From assembly GCA_002917775.1 (NCBI GenBank), contig KZ627149.1:995497-1059496 (forward strand): a stretch of 64,000 bases of DNA, read 5' to 3'. The notes under the pieces are model-generated. The model had not been told where the DNA came from. It ran no database searches and saw only the letters and a program-made list of their open reading frames with translations. A program made the position numbers and the translations under genes. Positions 1 to 18,810 of this stretch are shown here, piece by piece; the first letter of the stretch is position 1; the number at the start of each line of letters is the position of its first letter. This DNA comes from Glaciozyma antarctica PI12. Its lineage: Eukaryota > Basidiomycota > Microbotryomycetes > Kriegeriales > Camptobasidiaceae.

Positions 1-332
1 CACAGCTGAAGTGAAAGGGGACAGCACTCGCTAGCGAGGTGTTCCCGTTAAGGTGATGCTGGGATGAAAAGGGACCCTTTGATCAACCCAACTTGGAGAA
101 AAGCAGAAGACACTCAGCCAAATTTTGAGTAATCGAAGTCGCGTGTGAAACTTCCATCTTGGAGCCAATCTGTGAACCTGGCTCAGGCCTGGCTGCAGCT
201 CAGCGAGGTTGACCCAGCTCTCTCTCTCTCTGGTTGCTCCCACCGCTTCGAACTCGAAGGCGACACAGGAATCGTAGGGGAAGACTTCTGGACCAGACTC
301 TGCTGCTCTGCGCCTTCGCAATCGCCAAAACG
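1..332. other. Upstream flank of the Rad51-like gene
   Basis: No convincing gene is visible here. Short open frames on both strands lack recognisable protein content. A CT-dinucleotide run near 217-232 lies about 100 bp before the next start codon and resembles the pyrimidine-rich leaders common upstream of fungal genes. It probably holds promoter and 5' untranslated sequence. Confidence 0.4.
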
Positions 333-1629
333 ATGGGCACTCCTCTCCGCACCCTTCTCCCAAACCTCGCTCCCGGCGAGGACTACTCTGCTGCCATCGA
401 CGCACTCGAGCAGTGTGCTATCGTAACAGGTACGCCGCTGCTCCCCTGCGTCTTCTCCGCTGACGAACGCCTCACAGACGCCGACCTCCTCTTCACCGAA
501 CTCCGCTCCATCCCTCCCCTCCGCGACCTCCCCCCGTCACTTCTCCAAACCCTCCGATCTTTCGTCAGCAAGTTCCTCTCCCTCCCCTCTGAATCCGGTG
601 ACGTACTCCTCGACCGCGCACTCTACCCCTACGACGGAAGCGGCGAACCGGGCCCCTCTCGCTCTTCCACGACTCTCCCAGCGCTAGACGACCTCCTTAA
701 CGGCGGCTGGGAGCTAGGAGAGATCATCGAGATCGCCGGCCCCAAGGGAAGCGGCAAATCCCTTCTCGTCCTCTACTCCCTCCTCCTCCACCTCCTCCTC
801 CACCCCGCGAACCGCGCAGCCTTCATCGACACCTCCTCGTCTTTCGACCCGAATCGCTGCATGGACATCCTCGAATTCCTCATTCCCGGTCTAGCAGCTA
901 GTGAGCCTCCCATCGTCTTTCTCGACGAGGGGGGAGGGACGGAGGAATGGAGGGATACGGCGATGAATGTGCTGGATCGGATCGAGGTCAGCACGTGCTT
1001 CGAGGCGGGGGCGACGCTGGATTCCATCAAGCGTGCCGTCGAGGAGGAGAAGGAGGGGTTGACGCTGAGTATCGTGGTGGTGGATACGGCGACGCCGTTA
1101 TTGAGCGGGAACGCGAGCGGTGCGCCAGAGAAGAGTGCGAACCTCGTCCTCACCGCCTTCGCTCGCTCATCTCCATCCCGCAGGCACGTCCCGAATCAAC
1201 TCCTTCATCCGCCGGCTCATCTCCTTCTCCCGCTCCCCCACTCTCCCTCTAACAATCTTCGTACGTCCTCCCCCGCCCTTCTCTCCCCCACTAACCCCTC
1301 ACAGAAACCCAACTCCCCCCACCCCTCTCCCCCCACCACTACGCACCTCTATCCATCCTCCCACATCCCACCGCCCTCCAGCGAGCTCTCGGTCCCGCCT
1401 TCACCTACGCCGCGGACATCTCGCTCTGGCTCACGAAGGCGGACGAGGTTTGGACGCGGGAGCAAGAGCGGATTGGGATTGTTGAGGTGGTGAGGAATAG
1501 GAGGGGAACGGCGGGGGGAATCGTGGGGTTTGTGAGCGTGAGTTTCGTGAGCTTGGAGCGAGAGAGCGATGAGCTGATTTGGGCTGGGGTGGGTAGGATA
1601 GGGTGCAGATGCAGTCGGTGCAGTTTTGA
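333..1629 (+). CDS. Rad51-family recombinase paralogue (RAD51D-like ATPase)
   Basis: Predicted nuclear ATPase of the RecA/Rad51 superfamily, which assists Rad51 filament formation in homologous recombination. The ATG at 333 starts a frame with a Walker A box (GPKGSGKS, about residues 135-142) preceded by GGWELGEIIEIA, typical of the Rad51 core. A Walker B-like strand (LSIVVVDTATPLL) lies near 1066-1110. A first intron (about 1135-1183, GTGCGA...CCCGCAG) leads to INSFIRRLISFSR, the helix after Walker B. The next junction is less clear: removing 1261-1381 keeps frame and joins to LGPAFTYAADISLWL, the late strand of the family. A last intron ending at 1614 gives a stop at 1627-1629, just before the convergent protease gene. 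RAD51D is my best guess among paralogues; XRCC2- or Rad57-like proteins are alternatives. Confidence 0.7.
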
Positions 1630-1716
1630 CTGGAACGAGCGGCGTTGTTGTCGAGTAGGGAGCGAGCGAGCGAAACGCAGCGCCTGCAAATCGAAACTAG
1701 CATTCCTCAACCCGGC

Positions 1717-4162
1717 TCACTCCACCACCAACCCTCCCATAGCCTCCACCATCCCCCTCTCCTTCACCGCCTCCTTCTCCTTCTTCCACATCTCCGCCAC
1801 CCTCCCAAACACCTCCCCCTGCGCGATTGCCGGCTCCCTCCTCCGCACCTCAGGTCCCATAACCTACTCCTATCAGCCCTCTGCCCGCGCACGAGAAGAG
1901 AGAGGAACTCACGGCGAGGAATTCCTGCCAGCCTGATTTAGCGACCGGTGCTCGAGCAAGTTTCTCGTTCCCTTCTGCGTCGATAGCGATGATCCTCGCG
2001 CCGCAGGGACAGCCGTGGCGCGCTGGGTCGATCGAAGAAGAATGTCGACCGAATCTATGGACGACGTCAGCGGTGCGAGGGGGGGAGGAGGGGGAGGCAG
2101 ACATCTTGGAGCAAACGGCGTTGGTACAGCGCCAGCGGAACTTGTACGAGATCTGGTACGAGTGCGTAGTCGTGATGAGGATATCGGGACGGAGTTGCAT
2201 GATCCTCGCCGCCCTGCTCTCGTCAGTCTTCGCCACCTCGGAAGGAGGAGAGAGGGACGAACCAGAGTTTGAAAGCCCCGCCGTGGGAGGGCTTGATCTC
2301 GTGACTGAGGACCCAGGCTGCGATATGGCAGAGTTCATGCGCGAGGGTATGTCGGAGCTTTGATTCCGTGTCAGTCACCTTCGTCGCGAGGTCAATAGAA
2401 GTGATATGAGTCGTCTTTCCCGCCAATTTACTCCTACGAAAGATCAGCTTCTCGCGCGCGAAAAGAGGAGGGAGGGACGAACGTCTTCCAGCTCGCTCGA
2501 CCCGCCGTATTACGGAGCTTGTTGTTCCACTTTATCTCCATCCCATCCGGCAGTCCCTCTCCCACCCCTTCTACCACTCGCATCCCCTCCCACTTCTTCC
2601 GAAAGACACTGCGATCGAGTTCCCGGATTAAAGCGAGTGGCAGGGATTCGCGGAGAGAGGGAGTGAGCTTGCTCTCCTCGGCGAGGGAGGAGGAGGGCTT
2701 GCGGGGTGTCGATGGGGCGGAGGGCTTGGGGATGAAGAGGCGTTTCGGAGCCGGTCGAGCAGGGATAGGTCGAGAGGGCTATTGTATGGCTCGTCAGCGA
2801 GCGTTAAGGGAGAGGGAGAGGAAGGACGAACGACGTCGGACTCGCTGTCGCTGCTGCAGGTCAAGTCGATCTCCGCGACGAGCCGGCTTTTGGCGGGCTT
2901 CTTCTTCGTCGGACTACGATTGGGAGTGGGAGAGGGAGGCTGGGAGGAATATGCGGTTGGGAAGAGGCGGATGGGCTTGCGAGAGCGTGGAGTGGGCTCG
3001 CTGCGCCGAAGAGATTAGTGGCGAACAGAGGGGGGTGAGAGAGGGCGTACTAGACGAGGACGCCGGCGCTGGGATCGTACTCCTCCTCCTCTAAAGTCAA
3101 TTGTCGAGGAGTAGCCGAGTCCCTCGTTACCGTAGGCTCCTCCTCCTCGTCCGAAGAAATGCAGATGCATTCAATGATGGGCGCGGCAGCTTTGTCGACG
3201 AGATCGGGGAGAGGAAGAAGGTCGACGTCGGAGGGAGAGTCGAGAGAGATGGTGATACGTCGTTTGGCTCGTCGAGCGCGGGGAGTGGCGGTTGCAGAGC
3301 TTGGGAGCGGTGGGCGAGGATCGCTGCGAGGACACGTTAGCGAGGCAGAATGGAGCCAAGCCGACGTACTGGATGAGCAGTCCACTGAATCCGAACGTCT
3401 CGTCTTCTTCACCCGAGAAATCGTACACAGAGAGCGTAGGAATCTGCATGGGAGTCCTCCTGCAGCACCCAGTCAGCTCCCCTCTCTCCGGGACCAGTAC
3501 ACGACTCACGCAATAGCTTCCTCCGCCACACTCCCCACATCTAGCTGCTCCTGCTCCTCGTCCTCACTGTCTCCAACCCACGAGATCTCTGCAGATACCC
3601 TCCGCTCCCTCCCAGCTGCAGCAACACCAGTCGCGCGCGGCGGACTAAGCTCGACCTCCGAATCCTCCACGACCGAGATTGAGCGTCTCTGCTCTCGTGT
3701 AGCAGTTCGAGGAGGTGAAGGTGTCGGGAAGAGCTCTGCTGCCAGCGCGCGGTGTCGTTCGGCGGTCGTGGAGAGTGCGGTCGGTTGAGTTGGAGGAGGG
3801 GTGGAGAGAGAGAGGCGGGGGCTGCGGCGGAGGGGAGAGGTCTTGTGAGGGTCGGTAGTAATTGGGGTGAGGCGGCGTGAGGTGGGGATCGCGTGGGGGG
3901 TGCTGGGGAGAGGAGAAGCTTGACGAGGAGCTGGGGTCACAACGGCTGTCGAGGCCGTTCGCTGTGCTGTTGATGGCTCGCGTGGGGATGGGAGGGTAAT
4001 TTGAGTTGGTTTCGGCGTGAGAGTTACTGAGAGTGCGGCTGGTGGAGGTGCTGGACGAGGTGTTGAAGGAGTGGCAATCTTGCACCTCTTGAAGAGCTCG
4101 GCCAGGGTAGGAAGGTCCTCGTCGTCGTCCGAGTCCTGCGTTACCTTCTCCTTCGCTGCCAT
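1717..4162 (-). CDS. GCNA: SprT-domain protease, GCNA/ACRC-like, with HMG-like C-terminus
   Basis: Likely nuclear metalloprotease related to GCNA/Spartan, which removes DNA-protein crosslinks. Translation starts at 4162 (MAAKEKVTQDSDDDED). Roughly the first 400-450 residues are disordered and acidic, with repeated DSE/SDEEE clusters that could bind SUMO. The SprT fold begins near 2640 (LIRELDRSVF) and continues through KWNNKLRNTAGR. The zinc site HTLAHELCHIAAW (near 2320-2360) has the full HExxH plus downstream His. The zinc-ribbon part follows at 1950-2190 (YKFRWRC, then HSSSIDPARHGCPCG), as in the family. A last exon after a GTGAGT intron gives GEVFGRVAEMWKKEKEA, like the end of an HMG box found in fungal members, and a TGA at 1717-1719. 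It converges on the Rad51-like gene 88 bp away. Confidence 0.8.
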
Positions 4163-4306
4163 CTGAGTGTCGAAGGTCGAGATTTGGGTGAGAATTGAAA
4201 ACTGGAAGAGGAGAAGGAAGTTCGTCTCACGTGACTTGGCTCTCAAAGTCGGGCTCGATCGGACTCAGTCTCTCTCCTCTCCCTCTCTTGCTCTCGCCGC
4301 GACTCC

Positions 4307-4781
4307 TTGACAACTTCAAAGCTGGCAGACTCGAAGTCTCCTTCTCCAGGCACTCTCACCCCAGAGGACGCTCTCGAACGTTCTCCCTATCTCGAGAACC
4401 TAAAGCGCAAAGGCCGTCTCGCTCCCTCCCGCCTCACCGACCTCCTCAACGCCGCCACAGGGCGCTCCTCCCCTCCAGCTCCAGAGCCATGGGAGTGCTG
4501 CGGTAGCTCGTGCGTCCCTCTCTTTAACGCTCACGCTGGGCGCGGCTGACGGGACGAGTAGGTGCAAGCCCTGCGTGACGGAGTTGTGGAAGCAGGAGCT
4601 GAGGTGCTGGAATGAGTGTCATCCGGATGGGGAGGAGGAAGCGAGTGAGGAGGAGGTGGAGGAGAGGCGGAAGGATGAGGAGAGGAGGGCGAGTCCGAGG
4701 GTGGAGATTGAGCTGGACGTGAGCGGGCTCAAGATTGCGTCGGGAGATGAGAAGGAGGGCGACAAGGAGGGCGAGACGTAG
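4307..4781 (+). CDS. Oxidoreductase-like domain protein (Oxidored-like), start unresolved
   Basis: Two exons joined by an intron at about 4510-4561 (GTGCGT...CTGAC...TAG) give CCGSSCKPCVTELWKQEL, the cysteine signature of the small fungal Oxidored-like family (CCGSGCxPCVxDxW). Members are short and often mitochondrial; the activity is unknown. The protein continues with an acidic, Lys/Glu-rich tail and stops at 4779-4781. No ATG exists on this strand between the divergent gene's start (4162) and 4488, and the 4488 ATG is out of frame. The coordinate 4307 is only the first near-cognate codon (TTG) of the open stretch. The real start is either a non-ATG codon, a distant upstream exon, or lost. 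Confidence 0.6.
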
Positions 4782-4877
4782 GAGGAAGATACGTAAGATA
4801 ACTCGTCTCACGCCTCTCTGGGCTGCGGTGGTTCTGCTCTTCGGTCCTGCCAGGCGTGCTCGACTGGCGCCAGGAAG

Positions 4878-5173
4878 ATGGATCGCGGAGAGGCCCTGGT
4901 GAGTCTTTTCGTTCCTAACTCAAGAAGAGAACGAGCTGATCGTATCTACGTTGCAGGAAAGTCCCTACTCTATGCGGTGCGAGATCCCCAGTCCACCACT
5001 CCTATCAACCGCTGCTGCTGCTCTTCCGAACCAACAGGTGAGGGCTTCTCGATCCCAGCGCGAGGATTCCCAGCGCTAATCCGTTCTACAATCTGGACAC
5101 GCAGAACTTGACGATGGTCCGCCACACGGAACGTGGATGGTGGCCGCATCGCTGGAGACAGTTGCGAGGATGA
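4878..5173 (+). CDS. Small spliced reading frame, unrecognised (56 aa)
   Basis: From the ATG at 4878, two clean introns (4899-4956, GTGAGT with CTGAT and TTGCAG; 5038-5104, GTGAGG with CTAAT and ACGCAG) leave a 56-codon frame ending at the TGA 5171-5173. All three pieces join in phase 0. The same frame is open upstream of the ATG and reads LRSCQACSTGARK, so these could be 3' exons of a longer gene, with a Cys-x2-Cys element at that point. No family was recognised. The good splice signals are the main argument that this is transcribed; the rest of 4782-5424 shows nothing I can name. Confidence 0.3.
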
Positions 5174-5424
5174 GCTCGGGGGTCGCGAGCTCAAGGCTTC
5201 GGAAGGGCAGCTGGTGGGCTGGCCCTGGAATGAAGCCTGAACTATTCTCAGCGAGCTGCTTTGCTGCCTTGTCAGCTCCTTAGCTCGCACAAGAGAGTCC
5301 GCCTTCCGCCTTTGCGACGCCAAAATTGCGCCCGCTAAAAACGCGTCGCTTCCTCTCTCCCTCCATCACACCCCTCCATCACAGCAAACAGCACGCCCTC
5401 CCGCCGCCTCAGGGCCTCGCCCGC

Positions 5425-12395
<6,971 letters not shown>

Positions 12396-12599
12396 TACGG
12401 AGTGAGGGGGGGAGTAGTCGTTCTTGCATAGCATTTGTTTTTTCGCAGTGCGGAATCCTAGTCGGGGAGATCAAGAGCGAGAAGAGCGAGAGAACAACGC
12501 GAATCGACTTGAGACTCTCGCTCGACGATGACCTTCGAACAGATAGACAGCTAGGATTAACAGATTGTAGAAAGCGCAACGACAAGCAAAGACTATCCA

Positions 12600-15379
12600 T
12601 CAAGACACGACGCACGCCGTCCTCCCCTCCTCCCTCCCCACACCCTCTCTTCCCCTCCTCTCCCCCCCTCTCCCCTCCGCATCCACCGCCAACGCCGAAA
12701 AGAAGCTCCTAACCACGACCCTCTCCTCCTCACACTCCCCCAACCCCCTCCCGCCCACCTCATCCCCGTACCCAAACGGTCTCGCCCAGAACCCTCGCTG
12801 CCCTCTGCGCGGCCTCGTCTGCGTCCCCAGCTCCCGATGCAGTCGACGACCGATCGACCGGTCGTCCAGAATTGATAATGAGGCACCTTGAGTCCCTCGA
12901 GCGCGAACGGCAGTGACGAATGCGTGCGCCGTCGTGTCCGTTATCGTCGTGCCGTCGCTTTCGAGCGTCTTGAGCGCCGAACAACGTTCGATGAGGGTGA
13001 GGATAGCGGGGTCGGTAAAGGCGGGACAGGAGGAGATGATGAGGTGCTCGAGGGAGGTTCCGGTGGTAGGTCGTGCGGAGGGGGGAGAGAGGGCCGCGAG
13101 GACTTCGTCGGTGAGGGAGGTGGCGTCCTCCAGGTCGAGTTTCCTGAGCGTTGATGTCGTCTGGAGGAGCTTGAAGAGCCCGCTCGAGTGGAGCCGCCGA
13201 CCGATTTGCGCCAGTTCGAGGAGCTCGAGGTCCGGTACCGCGTGCGCGAGATGCTGTAGCGCGCGGTCCGTCAGGCCTTTGCAGCCAGTGAGGACGAGGT
13301 GGCGCCAGGGGAGGAGTCGCTTGAAGTTGTCGCCGCCTTCGTTTGCTGATGAGCCGACTTGGGATGCTCGGAGCTCGATCTTGGGCCCTTCGTGCGAAGC
13401 GTCGACGGTGACAAGCGAGTGGAAGGCGGCGTCGGTGAGGGCTGGAGACCAGCTAAGGTCGAGAACTTGGAGGTTCGGGTAGTTACGACCGATGAATATG
13501 AGGATGAGGTTGCTTAGGCGTGGGATGGCGGCGGCGCGGAGGGAGGTGAGGGAGGAGGGAAGAGCGAGGAGGGAAGAGGGATCGAGGTTGGGGCATCGCG
13601 AGACGTCGACGGCGGTGAGAGGGGCGTGGGTCGAACGAAGAGCCCAGAGGTGTATTCCTTGGACTACGGCTAGGGTGGAAAGGTTGACGGAGGTGAGGGC
13701 GGGGGACGAGGCGAGGAGGTAGGTGAGGGATGAGGCGTCGAGGGAGGAGCAGCCTGCGTGTCGACCAGGTTCAGCTCAGTCGTAAAAATGCGAAGGAAAC
13801 TTCCTCACCTCGTAGATCAAGATGCGTAAACGCCGTCAACCCGCCTAGACCCATCGACAGATCCACCACCTGCCCCAGCATCTCCCCACTCAGCTCCACC
13901 ATTCCTCGCAGATCCAGCCTTCGCACGAACGTCCCCGCCGAGCTCACGAGCCTCAAAAGAGCAGCGAGTGATACGACGTCTGCGCCAACGAGAGATACGG
14001 GGATTCGAGACCAGAGCTGGCCGTCGAGCGAGAGCGACAGCCAGGACTTGGAGATCTGCGACGGTCGTCAGTCTCGACTCGGCGGCGAGGAAAGCGAAAC
14101 CACGTACTCGACCGACCCTCACAAGCGATCGTATCCCTTCGACTTCTCCCCTCCACCTCATTTGCGCCTCAGCACCTCTCCAACTCCCATCTCGCTCTCT
14201 CGCTTCCTGCTCCTCTACCGCAATCTCGACCAGCATTCCGAGGATCTTGATCCGAATCTCGCGCGGGAGGAGAAAGTCGAACAAGTCGAGTTCGACGGGC
14301 GGAGGTTTCTCGATAGTCGGGGAGGGGAGGGGCGAGGAGAAGGCGGTGGTAAAGGGTGTAGTGGTGGTGCAGCGGAGTGGGGAAGGAGGGAGATGAAGGA
14401 GAGGGGCGGAAAGAGATCGACCGCGAGGAGATGTCTCGCGAGAGGAGGAAGTTGAGGACGGTGGGGAGGATGGGAAGGGGGAGGAGGAGGCTCCCGAGGA
14501 GGAGTCGATAGGAGTGCTTGTCCGGAGGAGGACCTTGGAGAGCTGCGCGCGGGATTTCTCTTTCCATCCCTTGCCTTCTGGCGCGATAGATGAAGTGGCG
14601 GAAGGTGAAGTTGAGGAGGAGGGGGAGGGTCGGGACCGCGAGAGGAAGGAGGGAGTGGTGCGGACGAGGGAGGTGAGGGAGCGGGAGAAGCGAGGCGGCG
14701 AGTGGAGGCTTGGAGGGCAAGACGAGTCAGGGGTCGAGGGGGTCGAAGTGAGGGTCGTAGTCGTATTGGAGAGGTGGGAGAGGGAGGGAGAGGCGGTGAG
14801 AAGGGGAGGGGAGATGCTCGCAGTGTCGTCGGCAGGAGGGCTGCTCGTCCTGGCTGCTCCACCAGAGCTCCCCGACACCACATCGGCGTCCGCTCGAGTC
14901 TGCAATAAGCCCCAGCTCGCCTGCGATCCCTCTCCTCTGCCTGCCTCCGCGCGCCTCAGCGAAGTCGACCCCTCTTCACCCGCGCCCTCCCTCGCGACTT
15001 CCCTCGCCTTTCCCTTCCCCGCCGCACTCCGAGAGATGGGGAGAGAACCAAAGCTCGAAGGTGGAGTACTGTAGCTGGTTCCTTGCCCGTCGCCCGTCCA
15101 TCCTCTCCCATGAGACCGCGAGCCTCCAATCAGCCTCCCGACCTGGTCGTCCCATCCTTCGTCGCCCGCACCCGAGTCATCTGGTTCAAAGAGAGAGTCG
15201 GAGAAAGAGGCGAACGTGGACGAGGCAGAGGCGAGAGAGTTGACGGTGTTGCGACGGGGGCGAGGACTCCTCTGAGCTGAGGGAGGAGAGGACTCGGAGG
15301 GGGGAGGTGCGGTAGAGGTGTGAAGAGCAGTTGGGATGGAGGAGCTGTCGTCGTTGTAAGATTTCTGAGCTTGGTACAT
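12600..15379 (-). CDS. F-box and leucine-rich-repeat protein (AMN1/FBXL type)
   Basis: Putative SCF ubiquitin-ligase substrate receptor. From the ATG at 15379 the first exon encodes about 300 residues of Ser/Pro/Thr-rich disorder, then an F-box-like stretch (DLFDFLLPREIRIKILGML). An intron at about 14056-14107 (GTACGT...TCGCAG) joins to ISKSWLSLSLDGQLW, the usual second half of an F-box. A second intron (about 13754-13818) leads to a long exon of LRRs with alternating NLQVLDLSWSPALTDAAF, HLVLTGCKGLTDRAL, LRKLDLEDATSLTDEV and LEHLIISSCPAFTDP, the cysteine-containing type seen in AMN1 and FBXL proteins. A poorly conserved Arg/Gly/Glu tail ends at TGA 12600-12602. It converges on the remodeller gene and is divergent from the glucanosyltransferase gene. 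Confidence 0.75.
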
Positions 15380-15840
15380 AGCTCAGAGCAGAGCTTGGTT
15401 GCCTTCGCGGTCAAACTGGAAAAGGAGGAAGAGAGTCCTTAATCGCCCAAGACGCATTCTTGCGAACTTGCGTCTCACTTTGGCATCCCCGGAACAAAGC
15501 TTCTCTCCTTCCCCTCTGGGTGGACTGTTACGTGTGATCTTTAAGGAAACTCTGCGAGAACTGCCGCTGCTTTCGTGTCCAGTTGAAGGAGCCCTTCGAG
15601 GTCCCCAGCACCGCCCTCAGCGCGACTCGAGGGCAGCCCACATTACCGAGGCTCTGAGGACGCTGCTCCTCGACAGCTTGCAGGTCAAATTTACCACTGT
15701 ACAAAGGCCTGAAAACACCGTCGTCGTCGTCGCTGCTCAGGGTCCTCGGAAGGTCCTAGCGCCGAGCCAAAGATCCAAGCGCGCCTTCCATCGAGCAACC
15801 CTCCTTTCTCTCTGTCCCTCATCTCTCCATCTCAAACGCC
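15380..15840. promoter_or_regulatory. Divergent intergenic region, F-box/LRR and GAS genes
   Basis: 461 bp separate two divergent start codons (15379 minus, 15841 plus). No coding content was recognised. A TC/CT-rich stretch around 15799-15835 precedes the GAS start. It must hold both promoters; I cannot name specific factor sites. Confidence 0.5.
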
Positions 15841-18225
15841 ATGGCACCGCTCGCTCGTGCCACCTTTGCTGCCCTTGCAGCAGCCCTCGCGTTCGGCACT
15901 GCCAACGCAGCTGTCTCGCCGATTACTCGAACGGGCAAGTTCCTGTACGATGCCAGCGGGGCGCGCTTCTTCATCAAGGTGAGTGGGTGAGAGCGTTCTT
16001 GGAGGATGGAAACGGAGTGCAGAGGGATAGGACCACCCGGTGCCATGCTCGGTGGCGTGTGGAGACGGGGACACGAACCTCCATTCTTCGTGGGTCGATA
16101 CTGACCCCCTTCTCCAGGGACTCGCCTATCAACGCCCTGGTACCATCGCAGCAGCAACGGAAGCCAACGACGCAAACGGTGGATTCCCAGAGCCCGAGGA
16201 CTACCGTGCGTCCTTCAAGCGAACGCTTTCCTCGCCGGGCTGACCGCTCTCCTTGCAGTCGATCCCCTCGCAGATCCAGCGGCTTGCGCACGCGATATCC
16301 CCAACTTCGTTGCTTTGGGAATCAACACGGTGCGGGTGTACTCGGTCAACCCCTACGGGTGAGCTTCCTTCGTCGGAATTACCGCCCAAACAACAGCTGA
16401 CTCGTGGGGGCGCAGGGACCACACAGCATGCATGAACGCGCTCGACGATGCTGGAATCTATGGTGAGCACCTTCCCGTGGTTTCACTAGGACTATAGCTG
16501 AGCGATGCGAACCCACAGTCATCGCCGACATCTCTCTTCCCCTTAACGGCTCGATCAACCGTGCTGCTCCTTCGTGGGACGTGGGACTCCTGGACCAGTA
16601 CATCGTCTCGCTCGATAATCTCCTGACTCAGTACGTTGCTCTCTCCCTCTCTTCCAGGCTCCGCTAACAGCTCTGACCAACAGTCCCAACCTCCTCGCCG
16701 TGAACGTACGTCCCTCTCCTCTTCGGCAGCTTCAGCAGCTCATCCTTTCCGCAACAGGTCGGCAACGAAGTTGTCACCTCTACCGCCAACTCCGACACTG
16801 CGCCGTACGTCAAGGCAGCCGTGCGCGACATCAAGGCCTTCCTTCGCGCGCGGAACTCGAACGTCCTCGTCGGGTACGCTTCGGCAGATGGGGCTACCTG
16901 GAGGAGCGAGCTGGCATCGTACCTTGTCTGCGGGAACGAGGAGACGAGTCTTGATATCTATGGGTACGTCTTTCGCGTGGTGGGCAGTGATGAGAGCTGA
17001 TCCGTGGTGACAGGTTGAACAACTACCGCTGGTGTGGAGACAGCACGTACGCTGCTAGCGGGTACCAGACGCTTACCACCGAGTTCGCCGAGTGAGTCCA
17101 CTCCGTTTCGTTGGGGAGGAACTGCAGCTGATCGTGAGGTGCAGCTTGCCCGTCGTCGGCATCTTCAGCGAGTTTGGTTGCGTCTCGGAGGCGCGCACCT
17201 GGACTGAGGTAGCAGCGATCTACTCTGCGCCTATGACGACTGTCTGGAGGTACGTTCCCTCCTCGTTTGACCGCCGAATTTGCAGAGCTGATCAGACGTC
17301 GCAGTGGAGGATTGGCGTTCGAGTACTTTGCGGGCGACCTCGGTTACGGCCTCACTGAGGAGACTGCTACCAACGATGGACCGATCACAACGAACGCTCA
17401 ATTCGCCGACCTTGCTGCTGCGTACACCGCTGCCATTCCTCCCGCTTCGACCAACGCTGGAATCGCCGAGAGCGTCTACCCCGCGTGCGTCCTTCCCTTT
17501 TCCTCTCTCTCTGACGTTTGTTGACACTGTTTTCTTCAGCTGTGCTCCTCAGGACGCCAACTTTATCGGCAGCAACACTCTCCCTCCCACGCCCGATGGT
17601 CAGTTAACTCTCTTGGCGGTGCGAGCTCGACTGACGCTATTCGTTCCAGCCAACGTCTGCAACTGCCTCATCAGCTCCGCCTTCTCTTGCGTTGTCAACC
17701 CCGACATCACTCCCGTCATCGTCGGCTCTCTCCTCGATTTCGCGTGCTCTCTCCTCGGCGAGAGCGGTGGATCGTGCGACGGGATCTCAGGCAACGGCAC
17801 GACGGGTGTCTACGGCGATTTCGCTTCGTGCAGCGCTCCGGAGAAGCTCTCCTACGTCGCGACGCAGTACTATGAAAGCCAGAACCAGAACCCCCAGGCC
17901 TGCTCGTGCGTCCCCTCCTCTCTCCGGCTCCATCGACGCGCACCTGACCCTCCTTTTCGCACGCAGATTCGCTGGAAACCTCTCGGTCAACACCAACGCC
18001 CCCAACACCCCCGCAGGCGTCACCTCCGCCATCGATTCTTGCATCGCAGGTCTCCAGCCGAGCGGAACGTTCGTCCCTTCCCTCGTCGCATCGCCTACCG
18101 GGCGAACGAACGGCGGAGGGACCGGAACGGCGGGTGGGAATACGGGAGCTGGTGGACGGACTGTGGTTGCGTGGGGAACGCTGGTGGGAGCAATGGCGGT
18201 CGGAGTGATGGTGCTCGGCGCGTAG
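15841..18225 (+). CDS. GAS1: 1,3-beta-glucanosyltransferase, GH72 with CBM43, GPI-anchored
   Basis: Cell-surface enzyme that cuts and re-ligates beta-1,3-glucan chains, lengthening and branching the wall polymer made by Fks1. The ATG at 15841 starts a signal peptide (MAPLARATFAALAAALAF, cleavage near ANA-A). After short introns the GH72 domain reads FFIKGLAYQRPG, NTVRVYSVNP, VGNEVVT (acid/base Glu, near 16760) and FSEFGC (nucleophile Glu, near 17170), and ends at FEYF. A cysteine-rich X8/CBM43 module follows (CNCLISSAFSCVV, then SCDGISGNGTTGVYGDF and SCSAPEKLSYV), which marks the GAS1/GAS2 subgroup. The C-terminus is Gly/Thr-rich with a final hydrophobic segment (AWGTLVGAMAVGVMVLG), fitting a GPI-anchor signal. 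It stops at 18223-18225, 585 bp before FKS1 on the same strand. Confidence 0.93.
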
Positions 18226-18810
18226 GAGGCGCTGGTATGGACACTGGAAGGACGTTTTGTTTGTTGCTTTGAGTAGATTCTTAGTTCGTAGCTGCTGGTC
18301 TTAAGAGTCGGAATGTCCTACAAGAAACGGCGATGCTGAGCCATCGTACCCTCGCGATGAGGAGACGGCGCCCTTGGACGAACGCCTTGGCCTCGAGGCG
18401 GTGCGGAGAGCGGGTCGGGGATCCAACGAGCAGCGGTCGCTCTGTTCACGTCTGCCTGTATACGCGAAGTACGCTGCTGCAATACCCTGAACTGAGCTTG
18501 GAAAGAGAATACCCTGAGCTTGAGGAGCAAGCACAGCCAAAATTACTGCGGACTGTGACGAACAGCACGCCCAAGGTCTTTTCCTCTTCCTCCTCCCCCC
18601 TCCCCCGACGCCCTTTCACGACATCGACGACGCTTCTGGAAAGCAGCAGTCCTCGAGCTCTCCAGTCCCCCGCCCTCGAGGAGCCCTCGCCGCCGTCGAT
18701 TTCAACGGCCTCGGACGTCTCTGCATCTCGGCACCCTTAACGAGTCGCCCTTCCATCGCCCTAACGACCCAACCTCTCTCTTCAGCCCTGCCCGCGACCC
18801 ACCAGCCGCC
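18226..18810. other. Intergenic region between GAS and FKS1
   Basis: 585 bp with the GAS 3' end and the FKS1 promoter. Pyrimidine-rich tracts lie around 18575-18612 and 18770-18785 shortly before the FKS1 ATG. No separate gene was recognised; the open frames here have no domain-like content. Confidence 0.45.

Noticed and set aside
14169-14883. Two Pro/Leu/Arg-rich frames overlapping the F-box/LRR first exon
   Set aside because: Low-complexity Ser/Pro coding DNA stays open in other frames; only the frame leading into the F-box joins to the LRR exons.
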